Positions 24,725-37,605 of a stretch of DNA of 64,000 nt are shown here, one piece after another. The stretch is from Myoxocephalus aenaeus. Its lineage: Eukaryota > Chordata > Actinopteri > Perciformes > Cottidae. The stretch lies in contig JBAMJR010000024.1 in NCBI GenBank assembly GCA_038501785.1, positions 2,300,501 to 2,364,500 on the forward strand. Reading direction: 5' to 3'. The first letter of the stretch is position 1. Every line of letters starts with the position of its first letter. The translations under genes were made by a program, and so were the position numbers. The notes under the pieces are model-generated. The model did not search any database. It was not told the origin of the DNA and saw only the letters and a list, made by a program, of their open reading frames with translations.

Positions 24725-24817
24725 ATAATTAATACTCTTGGACCAAGAGTATTAATTATACCGGATTCTGGCGTAATTATCCAAGAGTCTTGGATAATTA
24801 CGCCAGAATCCCCGGTA
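24725..24817. repeat. Two adjacent near-perfect palindromes
   Basis: 24725-24759 has perfect 17-base arms around one base (ATAATTAATACTCTTGG and its complement). 24763-24811 has perfect 24-base arms around one base. The second can extend outward to about 24817 with a 2-base slip (TACCGG / CCGGTA). Both carry a CCAAGAGT / ACTCTTGG motif, so they may derive from one another. No coding sense. Confidence 0.93.
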
Positions 24818-25984
24818 TCGCTGTTCTCCCATTATCAGACGGAAACAACATGACCATACACACAAGTATGTATTGCAAGATTTGATTATTTGCCGCTGTG
24901 TTAAAAAGATTTCACTTCAGTTTTTCCATTTTTTTTTCTCGCACGTGGTCAGATTTGTAACTTTCAGTCAGCCGACCCCGGTCTCGGCTGCGGCGAGATT
25001 AAAGCAGAGTGGAGGAGAGACGGTTAGCGGACCGGGCAGTTTGACAGTTCCCAACGGCAACCGGATTAGAGGGTGGGACAGTGAAGTAGGCCATACAAGC
25101 AGGCTGAGCTGAAATATGGACAACAGAACATAACATAGACGGAGCTGCATGGCCCAGCACATTTCATCAGCATGTCATTAGGCTGTAATCTCGGGCCAGC
25201 CACCGCCCTGGCTGTGTGTCAGACACGGATAGTTATCGGCCAGGGACATATTGCTTTCTTCACCTTGATGCAGAATCACAAGACGTTGATCATAGATGTG
25301 GAGCAAGCTTGCTTTTTGACAAAAAATGAAGAATCCGATTGCAATGTTTGACGGCATTTTAGGAAACACCGATTTAAGACGGGAATCTAGATATTACGAC
25401 CAATAAATACAATGTAATCTTCCTGTTGTAAAAGCAGTTTGACGTCTGCATTTATTTTTTATAACTTTAATTTATTTAGTTTGTGTTCATTATTGAAATG
25501 GAGGAGAGACAGGAGAGACGCATCTCCTTTTCAGATGCAGAGGGGAGTTAATGAGACGAACTACACGAGGCGACAAGACACACACTGGCATTACGGTTCC
25601 TTGCTTTTCGGTGAATATGATGAGCCCGTGCTGCTCAGAGTCAGTGAGGCCTGATGAAAAGGAGAGGGGCGAAGGAGTGGTCAGGAATGCCGGCTAGCAT
25701 CACGTTACAGTGGGAAAGGCACAGAAAAAGACAGCATCAAATGTCTGCTCCTGATGGGCTTTGATGCTTTGTTTCACATGAGGTAACATGTCTGCCGGCC
25801 TGACTTTGACCACGGCCATCCGCTCACACCCTCCACCGACTCTTTTTCATCATATTCCTGCACTTGTTTTAAGACTGCTGCGAAGAAAGTGTCTCTCTCT
25901 ATCTCGGTTCTTAAATAGAGATAGAACAATCCAGGAAGTTACTGGTCCCAGCCAAGAAATAACCCAGCACATAAATGTACTTAA
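24818..25984. other. Non-coding stretch, nothing recognised
   Basis: No gene or repeat identified. Open frames are short and without domains. Confidence 0.5.
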
Positions 25985-26205
25985 AAAAACAGACTGTGTA
26001 ATTTTGTATCTTCATTTTCTAATACATTAAACTAACAAGATATACCATGTTAATTAGGAATCTTTTTCAGACAGACCCAACCTAATTGTTAGCAGTCTTT
26101 GAGCCAAGCTAACCGGCTGCTGAATTAAACGTCTTATTTACCACACAGACATAAGAGTGGTCTCAATCTTCTCAGGCAAGCAACAAAGCAAGTTAGTGTA
26201 TTTCC
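25985..26205 (-). repeat. Interspersed fish repeat, copy 2 of 3
   Basis: On the - strand it reads GAGACCACTCTTATGTCTGT, then GGTTAGCTTGGCTCAAAGAC, matching copies 1 and 3 with divergence. Confidence 0.6.
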
Positions 26206-26334
26206 AAAAATATCAAAATATGTCACAGTCTCGGGTTTTTGTTTCTGGTTTCTTGCTTTATTTTGACGTTCTTAGTCTCTTGTGTCCTCTGTTCCCTTCA
26301 CTTCCTGTCCCTGTGACTGGGTACATTCCAAGTC

Positions 26335-26540
26335 TCTAATTTGTCGTTTCCTCGGTCCTCGATTGAACCGGAAGTGGTTCTGCGCCGCCATCTTGACGGC
26401 CGTCTCAAAGCTCTTATTCGGCTCGGAGGGAAATCTGAGGAGCCATGATCGAGGAGCCCCGAGAGCGGGCTTCCAGGAAGTGTTTTAACACTGGACACGC
26501 CCCCTCGCTGTTCATCTGTTATTTGATTGGACGCTGCAGC
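26335..26540. promoter_or_regulatory. CpG-rich block with ETS and YY1 motifs
   Basis: An ETS site ACCGGAAGTG (26367-26376) lies 7 bases from a YY1-type site GCCGCCATCTTG (26384-26395), in a CpG-rich patch unlike its AT-rich surroundings. This pairing is typical of housekeeping promoters near the start site. On the - strand the YY1 motif contains an ATG at 26391 that opens a 39-codon frame ending at 26272 (MAAQNHFRFNRGPRKRQIRD...). I do not recognise that peptide. Some fish transposons carry similar ETS/YY1 promoters, so it may be a mobile-element promoter. Confidence 0.35.
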
Positions 26541-27224
26541 TGAGCGGACAGATCGCTGGAGTTTTATACAAGAGACGATCACAGATTAAACTCAAGCTAT
26601 ATATTATATCTGTTTTCTTATTCACCATCTGGTTAAAATATGTTAATTGTAGGTCTGAACAACAAAAGGACCACAAACAACTGTCTTCAAAGATTTGATC
26701 TGTTGTTTCCCTCAATAACTTTTATTATGTATGTAATTAAAATCAGAGAGAGCTGGAGAGAGGAAACACTTTTTACAACATGTAATTTGTTCACATCACG
26801 GTTATTTTATAATGATGTCACAATCAGAATTTCAAAACATACCGACGTAAATAATAAATTAATAAATAAGACGGAATGGATCCTTCGCATATAAGCAGTA
26901 CACATCACAGTATATAAATACTCAATGCAGTTTATTAAACGGTAACAGACGACAGAGAAAACATCTCCACTTTGACACGCATGATAACTTTGTCTTTATT
27001 AATATAAGTAGTAGTTTAACACCATTAAATCAACTGAAAACATACGATCATTTTTATCAATATTTTAAGTGCATTTTTATTGGAATGTTCGATAAAAACT
27101 CTCCGGACAAAACTCCGTCAGCTGTTAAAGCGACTGACAGCTGATCAGATGAGATCAGGTCAGTCGGCCGCAGTCATCAGAAACCGAAAGGACGCAAGTG
27201 AGGGAAACGGGGATGTAATTTAGA
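26541..27224. other. AT-rich non-coding stretch
   Basis: No gene recognised. It lies between the CpG-rich block and the LTR-like segment and could belong to either as unrecognised repeat. Confidence 0.4.
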
Positions 27225-27466
27225 GACTTGGGATGTACCCACTGTCTGCCCTGTCCCTGATTGTTTCCTCCTGTGTCTAATCACCTGCACCTTCCCAGTG
27301 TATTTAAACCCAGTTTGTCTCCTGCCCCAGTGTCCGTTCGTCTGTGTTTGATCCCGTGTTTTATGGAAGCGTCGTTCTTCAGGATCTCCTTTTTGTTTGG
27401 GAAATAAATTACTTTCACCGTTCGCCGGCATTTGGGTCCATCCTTTGAATCTACCACCCCTTGACA
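27225..27466 (+). mobile_element. Solo LTR-like segment (Gypsy-type), partial
   Basis: In order: a C/T-rich region, a TATA-like GTATTTAAACCC near 27299, an AATAAA at 27402-27407, CATTTGGGTCCATCC near 27430, and a terminal TTGACA at 27461-27466. This matches the layout of common fish Gypsy LTRs (promoter, poly-A signal, TGACA end). No internal gag/pol follows. The 5' boundary is not clear. Confidence 0.45.
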
Positions 27467-29774
27467 AAATATTCCTTTTAAATCTTCTTCACCTCCACTG
27501 TTTCCCGCTCACCTTCAAGTCACTCTGATGTCATAACTATGGCCAACATCCCCGGACAAAGAAAGGCACCTCCACGGTGGACAGGATGTGTTGTCACCAG
27601 ACAAGCTGTGCGTGTTTCAGCATTTCAGTGAACTTGGGACGGCTGCTCGCGAACATGTGCGCTGAAGGTGAAAAGAGTCTGCAGAGGCTTTTCACACACT
27701 TTTCCTTTGTGTGTGAAGTTTGACCGTCTTTCATTAAGTTGTTTTAACTTTCATAACGTTGTCTGTTGCAGTCGAGCTTAGTGAGTGTGATCCGTCGTCT
27801 GGTCTGCCGTCACAAGTCGTCTCAGAAGACTGTAGCTGTCCTCCAAAACTGTCAGTATCAATCTGGAAGGACTTCATGTGAGCGAGTTACATTTTCAGCT
27901 GCAGTTATGCTCAGACTTCAGATGTGCCTTGAAATACGATGAGTGAATTGGTTTGATTCTTTGAGTTTTGAACATGTACTTCCTCCGAGCTTGATGGAGC
28001 ATTTTAGCTTCTTTTAGCTCGTTGATTTTTGTTTTTCTGGCCTACAACTTACTGTTTAGGTTAACCTTCATACCATTGTATCTAAACACCCTAAAAACAC
28101 ACTGTAGGCTAATAATGCTATTTACTCAAAGCCAAACAGCAGTTGTACATGTAAATGACACAGGAGGCGCTAGTTTGCATTACACACATTAAGATTTTCT
28201 TTCATCCACTTGAACCTACCTTTTCGTTAATTCATATAGAAATAAAATATCTTTCTTTGGACAACATCAGAGACCAGCTGGTGAACATAGCTTAACATTT
28301 GCAGTGGCAAATACTTTCCTCAGGAATTGGTGGAGAGCTAAAATGAGAGTGAATATTGGGCTTACTTTCGTCAAGTGGAAATAAATTCAACTCCAAATGA
28401 ACGATAATGTTGTTTCGTGTCTGCTGGATGTGTAAATAGGCAACTGGCTCCTAATGAGTTTGCTGTATCAACTTTAACGGTGATGATATGTCAGTGTTGT
28501 ATTCACAACTGTATTTTTACTTCTCTTAAATGGCCCAGAAATGTATTTTTCAGGTTCAAGCTTCAGTAGTTGTCCCAGTGGTTTGGTGAATGAGTATTTT
28601 AAATCCTTTGTGGCCATGCAGGTAAAAGCTTAAATGCCTCCAACTGGAGGAAATGTGGAATCTCAGTTCTAAAAAGTCTTGTCTAGCGAGGCCTGGACGT
28701 TGTCTCATTAGGATTTTGACAGTTCCTGTTGGACTGACAGTAGCTCAGTCAGCTAATCTCTTGAACAGTGTGGATGGACAGCTGTAGGATCTAATATGAT
28801 GTGAAATACGCAGACCTCCAGCTATCCGCTCTCAGTCTCGCTGCTTTTAACAAGTGCCGTTCTCAACTGGGACCTCCAGCAGAGGCTGATCTGCCTCATT
28901 CCATCAGTGCCTTTCAAAGATGTCTCTTCTTGGTTTATTACACAGACAGAACTTTCCCCACCTCACTGCTGTCGAGTGATGAATTATGAATAGATGTGAA
29001 TCCAGCAGCAGCACCGCCGGCCAGGCCTAAGGATTACTTTCAATTTGCACACCGCTGCCCCTGCTGCCTCGCCGGCTCGCCGCGCTCGTCAGACTTCTTT
29101 CTCAAGGGACCTCAAGGGCAGTATTAGATTGCCGCCTGAAACTCTAACCCCGCCAATCATGTAAAAAGTTTGAGAAATGAATCTCTATGGATGCTCAATG
29201 CGCTGTATATAGTTACACAAAGAGCGCTCCGGTTGCTGCCCCTGCGTTTGACTCCTCCTGTGCGTGGATAACATTTCTCACTTCCACTCTGGAAGGAAGA
29301 GGAAGGAGCGGGGCATGTGTGCCCCCGCTCAGATACTCGTTGACTCCAGATAACCGGGTTGTAATTGGCCTGGTCGAGGCGCAGGCAGCAGCCAGTGAAA
29401 GGGTAGCAGAAAGGACAGGGATCTTTTTTAATGAAGCCAATGAGAAGGACACGGAGAGCCTGCAGGCTTCAAGAAGGATTAGAGCAGGCTCCAGCAGATT
29501 TAGGCTTATGATGCTGCCACAAGTCTCTCAACCTTGAGGGGCTGAAAAAGGACAAGGAAAGAGTTTGGAGTCAAAATATAAAATGGGAGTTTACATCTTT
29601 TACAGTGTACGTGATGTGCAATACTCTTATCTCCCCCTCTGGTATACCTGGATCGTTAGCTGCTCTCCATCCAGAGATGTTAGTCAACAAAAGGATTTTT
29701 TTTCGAAAGGTCAATGTCCCCGAGACACTAACCTTTCAATTTATAACTCACACACATTCCTTTGCAGATTGAGG

Positions 29775-29776
<2 letters not shown>
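27467..29776. other. Non-coding stretch, probable lingo3 intron
   Basis: Only short open frames; the longest, 29187-29537, has no recognisable domain. Confidence 0.5.

Positions 29777-29829
<53 letters not shown>
29777..29829. repeat. (TG)n microsatellite
   Basis: About 26 uninterrupted TG dinucleotides. Confidence 0.97.
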
Positions 29830-29830
<1 letters not shown>

Positions 29831-32135
29831 TCTCCGTGTGTGTTTGTTTGTTTGAATTTGCATGCCTGTCTGTTTCTGTATCTCTGTGCATTCATCCGTT
29901 GTCATGTGTAAATTGGAACACGTAAATCTGCGAGTGTGTGTCGGAGCGACGTGTGAAGGAATAAAAGCGCGCGATGTGTGATTCAGGCCGAATATGTCCC
30001 GTCTCTGCCTCTCTGGATGTGGCAGGGAGTGCGAGAGTGACGGGGAGTCGAGCCAGTTGGCAGAGAAAGAGCCTGGGCTGAAGTGATGGCTGGTGACACA
30101 GCAGACTGGCCAGGCAGGCAGGAAATGGATGCCAGCAGAGATACTGATCACACTCACCTCCACCTCTTGGTGCCCATACATCTAAGTGACGACTGCAAAG
30201 TGCCTCTGTGATACCGATAAACAGCTGTAGTTGTGCATTTACAAGACAAATGAGGTCATTCAGGACTCTGTTTTTTTATTTATTTATAGGACTTAAAGTT
30301 GGCTGCTAAAGCCAGAGCTGGTCATTTGACCTTCAGAAAATGACTCTTATTAACCTTTGACACAGGGTTGTGTTCATGCTTGGATGGAAAATCACTCTAG
30401 TTTAATTTAGTTTCAGACTGGAAATTGCTTCATGATTTATTCCGTCTGACTTGCTTTTATATGGGATAACTGTGCTGCAAGTACGCAGTTTATTTTGCCA
30501 TAAATATTGATGCCAGACGATGGATTGTCATTATTTGGGTCTGTGTCTGAACTAATTGGGAAGGAGGGGAAAACAACAGTATTCTTCTGTGTGAAATTGC
30601 TTCTTGTTTCAACAGGCAGCATAATGGAAACAGTATATACAGTAATAGGTTGAACGGGTGCCATGTGTACTGTAGCAGTCAAGGCAGAGGAGTTGACAAA
30701 CAGCCATTTACTCTAAAGTTTTAGGGGAGTCACAAAGTAATAGCTGTAGTTTCCGAGTCATTAATCAGCATTTGATGACCGCGCTTTCAAGGACACAAAT
30801 CTCATCATTAAATGGCCCCTGACGCCTTCAAACAGGATTGTGTTATTCTATCAATTTATCAGTTACTGCCAGACACAATCAGGCAAACGCCTTAATAACA
30901 AATTCTGTTTCATTTCCTGTCTTTAAAAAAAAACAAAAAGCCCCAAAAGATTTGGACAAGGACAAATGAAATTTTTTATCTGTTCGCGGAAATCAAACAG
31001 TCTGTCTATTCCCCCAATTATGCCCTCTCCGTCCTGGTGGTCTGTCACTGCTCATCCCTGCTGAAGTCGGGTTAGTAGCCTGAGAGGAGAGGGGCAGACT
31101 GCTGGCTGACTGACACTCTCTGATCACGGGGGCTTAAAGACAGGATGGACATTTAATGCGCTACATGCCACTGGCAGCGCGTCCATATGGCACGCTGGCT
31201 GTCAAACGGGTGGCTGACCGGTGTCGTCGCTCCACCGTGACACCCATATCACCCTGTCCAAAAGCAAGCGCTCCAGATGACTCCACGGTGGCATTCTTTT
31301 TTTTTTGTGGACAAAATGACATGACGGCCATTTAAAAGAACACAGAGATTTTTTTTAAACGAGTGATGGTGTAAAATGGAAACAAAATGGCTAAAAAAAG
31401 GAACCATAGGCAACTTCAAAGAATACTTTTGGACATTTTGGGACACGGGAAATACTAAATGCAGCGCAGGTTTTGACGAATAAACACGTCTCAATTAGAC
31501 AGCAGGTAACTTCCGTCAGTATGTACATGCTACACATCGTTAGATTGGTTTCAGTAGATTGTCTACAATTAAAACGCTCAGTTCCTTTTACAGGAACCAG
31601 GAGCATTCAGATTTACCGGCATGGGAGAGTCCCTAAAGTCACAAAGTCTGAGTATGTGTCCATTCCTCTATCTATATTCCTTTAGTCTGTGCGGGACCAC
31701 CAATCAAAAGAATCAAAGTTATTTGTATTGGGTTGGGTATGCTGGTTTTCGTTACCTTGCTGGCTTCAAAATAAAAGCGTGCCCACATGTCTCTGTTTAG
31801 TTTACCAGCTTGTCGTTGACGAACAGGGTTACAGAGGATGAAGAGAGGTGTCGTGTTGGGGGACGTGAATCCTTGGGTGCCGTAAAAAGAGTTTTGCTAA
31901 CTGTCGCGGCGCTAGATCAAATTAATGATTCGTAAGTAATACGTTATACGATCATTTTTATACAAGTAATATTCATTCATTTAAATATTCAATTTGATAT
32001 AATTTCCCATCTTTGCTGAGCGAGAGCTTTGTGGGAAAGCAATTAAAAGCCTGTCCTAAATATATAGACCCGTTGAGTTCAGTGGTTAAAGTAAATGAAA
32101 GGCTATTAATTACAGTTTTATGGTATTTACTTACT
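29830..32135. other. Non-coding stretch, probable lingo3 intron
   Basis: No exon recognised. About 30740-30905 is rich in TAAT-type homeodomain cores and lacks repeat features, so it could be a conserved element, but nothing in one sequence alone proves it. Confidence 0.4.
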
Positions 32136-32250
32136 TGGTGCGAGTTGGATGAGAAGATTGATGCCACTCTTATGTCTGTCTGGTAAATATGAAGCTAGAA
32201 CCAGGAGACGCTACAGCTTAGAATAAAGACTGGAAACATCCATCAACAGA
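32136..32250 (+). repeat. Interspersed fish repeat, copy 3 of 3
   Basis: Reads GAGTTGGATGAGAAGATTGA, then TGTCTGTCTGGTAAATATGA and AAAGACTGGAAAC, the same order as copy 1, but shorter. Confidence 0.65.
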
Positions 32251-35200
32251 AAACTAATCTTTGTTATTAATAGTCTAGAATTTAAAACCACACTATCATG
32301 TCAGGTGTGTTGAGACAGAATGAAATAACATCTTTACTCTGCAGGGTCATTTGTGTGAACAGCCCATGCTGTACAGGCGTTTGGTATAAGCTATTTTTTT
32401 GTATGTACTCCATTCAGAATGATTAAATACTCAACATTACTTTTGGACACGTATTGATAGAAACCGGACTGTTGACTTAATGGAAAGCATTCAGTGCCAA
32501 AATATCATTAATTACTGTAATTGTCATTTTTTTAATCATCATTAGTCGCTTCACTGTGAGCTCTCAACTCCCATGAGGCCTTGAAATAAACAAGCACGGG
32601 ATAAATAAGTCTGCCACCCATGTAATAGGCCTAAGTTGATGGAGTGCAGTAATGCATTCCTGTTACAGAACGTCGCTAATGAAAGTGTGTTAGGTTGTGT
32701 GTCGATACGATCGCACCGCTCAGGGTTCTTAAGCCTTGACTGGCAGCACTGAGAGTGTGTGTGCGACCGGAGGAAGATGTGTCACCCTGCATTACAGTGA
32801 CGGGCCGTGGCATCGAACTTAATGTTCTTTTGAGCCTCGGCTCCCGTTGTGTTAACTCAAGCTGACTGCGCTTGGGTGGGGGGTTAGGGTTTTGTGGGTG
32901 TGCTTTGTGTCGGAACCCAAACATTTATTTTAACCTTCTGCTGTGAACATGCCTCAGTGCAGAATGAAAAAAAAAAGAAAAAGAAACAAGGTCAGACCCT
33001 GTTGTTATTATAGTGAGTGAGTGGCATTACCTGTCCTCTCACATTTTATTTAGAAGTTTTTTATTCAGCATATGTGGACAGACGTAATAAAATCAGAACA
33101 GTAGTTTATTGAAGTTCAAGCAACAGAATATTTCCACCGCAAGGAGACGACATTTATTTTATTCACTTTTGTGTTTTATAATTTGCTTTCGATTGCTCCC
33201 ATTTTTGCCTCAGCCATGTGCTGTGTGAATAATATACCCTTTTTCTTCCACCAAAATGTGTTCTTGTGCCAAAAAAACAGCTGAAAAATAAGCGATAGTC
33301 TCTTTTCCCATTGCCAGTAGACGAGAATGCCTTTCAGGGTCTCTTGGTTTGTCACGTGCGGGGCAAGTAAACAGTACAAAGCAGCACAGAAACCAGTGAA
33401 AATGTTACCGTGGTTACCTCTTTTTATATATATGTTAAACCCGGTGCAGACTAATGTGGAACGATGTTCAAGCACTGCTTGAATACGAGGGGCTCATATG
33501 TATACCAGCATGTCCACCCGGGTGTCATGTTTCCATCCCTGCTGATTGGAGCTAGAACCGATAAACACCTGTGACTACCGCCGAGTCATTTCTCTCCAGA
33601 ATGAATGCTGATTGTTTCTCACTAAAGAACAGATGTTGGTGTGTTTTTTCTTTTCTTTTATTGATCGCTTATGCTCCTCAGCATTCTGGTCTATTGTGGT
33701 TACAGTTATTGACAACACTGGTATCCTCTGTAATGAATTAGCCTCGGTATGATCAATACTGGAATGTGGGTCAAACACCTTGTTCTCTTATTAACCTGAA
33801 ATCTACCGCTGCAATTCAATTAAGAACTATTCGAAAGGAATTAGGTGTATTATTGATCTGTGGACATGCAATTTGAACTGGTATACTTTCATTTAACATC
33901 AGCTTGATACTGATTCAGATCTGAACATGGGGAATCAAACACGCATTCTTCAGTACAATAAACGTGGCCCACATGTAAAGACTGTGTTTGGAGAAATAGC
34001 ATACATTTTCATGAAGGTTACACTATTTTACACTTTATTTGAAACAAAGAAACAAAGAAATCCACGACCTCTTCTGGCATGTTGCATAATAATTTAACAA
34101 TTCACCCCTGAGTTCCTTCTCGACGACCAGATGATCTGATACGATTTTGGAGCACCTTGCTGCATAAAAAAAAAAAAAAAACTGTTATGACTCTTAATAA
34201 AGGAGCTGTAACATTGTGATCGTTAATATTGCAGCAAACGATTATTTTCTGTGTAAATATATAGTGGAGTCTTGTCTCCCTGAGCAGAGAATGAAGTCAC
34301 GCTCCCTCTTTGTGTGTTGTTATCGAGCTTCTCATGCTTTTGGTGCCTTTGAGCGAGCCCCACTGGTTACATTACATTTAAATGACATTACATGGTGAGC
34401 TCACGGCCGCCGCCCTGCAGTGCTCTCATACAGCCGCTCTGTCGTGGAAACGCAGCATCCACCCGACGGTTCTCCATTCGGCACGTTTGCCGTAGTCATG
34501 CATATTATCGTGCCTAAAAAGATGGAGGACGTGTGACACACAGGTCGGTGGAGTCGCTTAAATAATTAGACTGAGAGAGTCATCCTGTGTCACATAAATC
34601 TTTATTTTTTTAGACCTTGGTTGAAACTAAAATGTAGCACAAAAGTTTTGAGTAACTGTGTCATAAGACTGAGGTGTTTTATCTGCCATCAGTCGTTAGA
34701 GTAGCATGTGCTTTACACTCTATGTTTTTTGGGCATGTGGCTGTTGCTGCTCCAGGTAAGGTTCGAGTCTCCACGTCAGCGGGACTCGACCATGCAGCCC
34801 TGCATCTTTCAATATTTAGCTCCTTTTCATAGACACCTTTATGTTCATAGGCCCTGAAACAGTTCTCTCTCATTAAAGATTCATGGCACATGGTAGGACA
34901 CGTTCTTAATCACCTCTTTGTGTCCTTTGGCTTCACCGCTCACGCTTTGCATAGGACAGAAGTGCATTTTAAGAATCTCGCTGCAACCCATTATTATAAT
35001 TAAAATCCCATTTGGCATCTTTTTAAAATAGTGTTTATGAATCTGCGGTACTATGGTGTCAGGGAAATTACGACATATCTGATCAGTTGACTGCGGCAGT
35101 TTAACCCTGCAGGGCCGGAGGACACTTTAAATAAGTGGACTGTTTGCACAAGATGCGCCTCATCCATCTTCTTCTGACGTCTCGTGTCACCTCCGTGTCC

Positions 35201-37534
35201 GCATATTTTTTTTTTATAACTTCGCCTGTTTGCTGATGCACGGAGCAGGTTAGGACATCGCCTTTGGGAAGAAACAATCTGATATTGGCATGCCAATGCA
35301 CACATATGCTCATCCTTCCTGCCAGCCACCCCGGCTGTCTGGTCTCCACGCAGCGACTGGGTGTCCTTGCCCGTGGTGCCAGCACCAACGATCCATCACC
35401 AGAATGCAAGGTGGAAGTTACAGGGACATGAAAGGGAACGAGCAACTCAGTGGTTTCTCTCTCTGTTCCTTTCTCTCTCATCAGGTGAGCGTGAGTGTGT
35501 GTAATGGCCTGTGTGAGGATGTGTGTGTTCCCCGGAACGTGCACTGCCAGGGGCTGCAGGGTCTCCCTGCACGGATTGATGGACACTGACAATGGCTTCC
35601 CTCTGTGTACATGAGCAATGTGTTTTTCTGGCGGGAACACACACACACACACACAAACACACTCACAGTCTGTGCTTACGTAAAGCGCGATGAGTGGGCA
35701 TGGTTGAAATTAGAATGAGCAGCCATTTGAGGAGCTTCAGTGGATGTTATGCCTCAGCCTGTGTGCCTTTCTGGAGAGCGCTCGGCTACACCTACACACT
35801 CTCAAACACGCCTGCTGCTCATTTGTCAGCCGTTTCCTACACCTGCAGCATGATTATGGGTCAGGCTGTCTCACCCTCTGTTCTGCTGCTGTTGATTCTC
35901 CTCGGCCCTTTCTTGCTATAGGTAACACGTACACATGCACAGTGGAGGGCTATATATAAGCTTGTATTTGGAGGCTCTTAAATAGAACTGTCCAGGAATG
36001 AAGGTGCTTGTGAACGATGCGGTACATCATCGTGAATTTTTCGAAGATGTCTCTTTCAATATCTCTTCTATACTTTTCTTATTGTCAACAAACCCCATGA
36101 ATGAACAAAATCCAACAACCAAGAGTTTCTGCGTATCCAAAGCCAGATATTGATTATTATTATTTTTGCACTGTAGTTTTATTTTTGAGTCCTTCAAACA
36201 TTCACAGTCCTGTTACCAGAAACACTGACTGGTATTAATCCGTGGCTGAAAATATTCCCCCCCCAAAAATGCACTAGTTCATCCTTTTTGAGCAGCAGAT
36301 TTTAATTTTAATTTTCATCATGCTTTTTTTTTCTTTTTTCTTTTCTTTTTTCTTCAAAAGTATAGAATATCACCTTCTAAACCTATTCAATATGTGAGTC
36401 TGCATTTGCACACAGATACATGCCCAGAGTACCAGCTGCTGGGCTGCATTTAAATCTCTCTTCTCTCCACTCACACATACACACACAAGCACTTTTCAGC
36501 TTATTAGAGAAGCGTTATGCATACGTTAATAGGTAGTGTGCGTGTTTAATGTGTACAATTTCGGCCGAGCATCAGAAGTGCCCTCTGTCTGATCCCATCC
36601 TAATGTCCCCATGTTGAAACATGTGGGGGCTTCACTATCTATTGCTTTGAATAGCTGAAAAGGACAGTGTTCGCATAAGGCCCATTAGTGCAATTTTCTG
36701 TCTTTTCAAGCCTCTAATTTTAAAACGAAAAGAGTGCAGAGGGAGTATAAGTCTGGAGTAAGGGTAGTCTCGCGGATAACTGATGTAGCGGTGCGTGCAG
36801 GGAGAGGTGGTGAGGGAGGTAGAGAAAAGGCAGAACCTTTCACTGGGCCCTTTGCCCCTCCAGCTTCACAGCCCACCGTACTGTCTAAATCTGGCGCTGT
36901 CTAACCTGCACTTGGCTTTTTTTTTCTTCACACTTCTCTGGCTCTCTCTCTCACTCACTGGGTATCCACAGGGTTTTGGATTGTTATTGAGCTGCAGTCA
37001 GAGAACATGTGAGTACCAGGTCCTCCTCTTTGCTGTCTGTACTTTACAGCCTCTGAGCTCAGAGCGACCCATGCTGTACAGCTGCAGAGAGGGGACACCT
37101 GGCAACCTGGGAGAAATGGAGGACGGTCATTTTTACATGGTTACATACCGCTTAAGCAATGAAATGATTAGACTACATGATGACTACTATGATTAATAAT
37201 ACATCAATCAATTATCAGCTTTAATTTTGTCGTAAAAAACGGCAATATCAGTAAAAGCTAGTCAATTAAACCAGTCTAAGTCGACAGCCATGCTAGTGGT
37301 TGTATTTTTTCTTTTTTTACCACCTGCGCGGATGATCACATCACAAATAGTTCGCTGATAAAAGCACTACTCACATGTGAAGAGATTTTACAAAGGCCAA
37401 TTCATTTCTAGATGCTTTAGAAAAATGAGGTCTTTAAAATCTTCATTTGAGGATGTATTTCACCAGCAAAATCAAATAGTTTACAGCTATTCAACCTTGG
37501 TTTCTTCATAATGCATGCACTACTTGACTTGTTT
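32251..37534. other. Non-coding stretch, probable lingo3 intron
   Basis: No convincing coding exon. A possible 37-base exon at 36972-37008 is discussed in the findings. A pyrimidine tract lies at 36321-36356 and a short (AC)n at 35638-35655. Confidence 0.45.
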
Positions 37535-37605
37535 CTTTAGAAATCAGAATCAGAAACTGTTTATTAGCCAGGAATGTTTTCACAAACGAGGAATTTTACG
37601 AGGCA
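37535..37605 (-). mobile_element. LINE 3' tail fragment
   Basis: On the - strand it reads AATTCCTCGTTTGTGAAAAC, then AATAAACAGTTTCTGATTCTG. This matches in layout the end of the LINE at 57769-58333, which also finishes in TGATTC repeats. Confidence 0.55.

Noticed and set aside
24725..24811. Palindromes as a microRNA precursor
   Set aside because: Arms are perfect with one-base centres, unlike miRNA hairpins, which need a loop and usually have mismatches.
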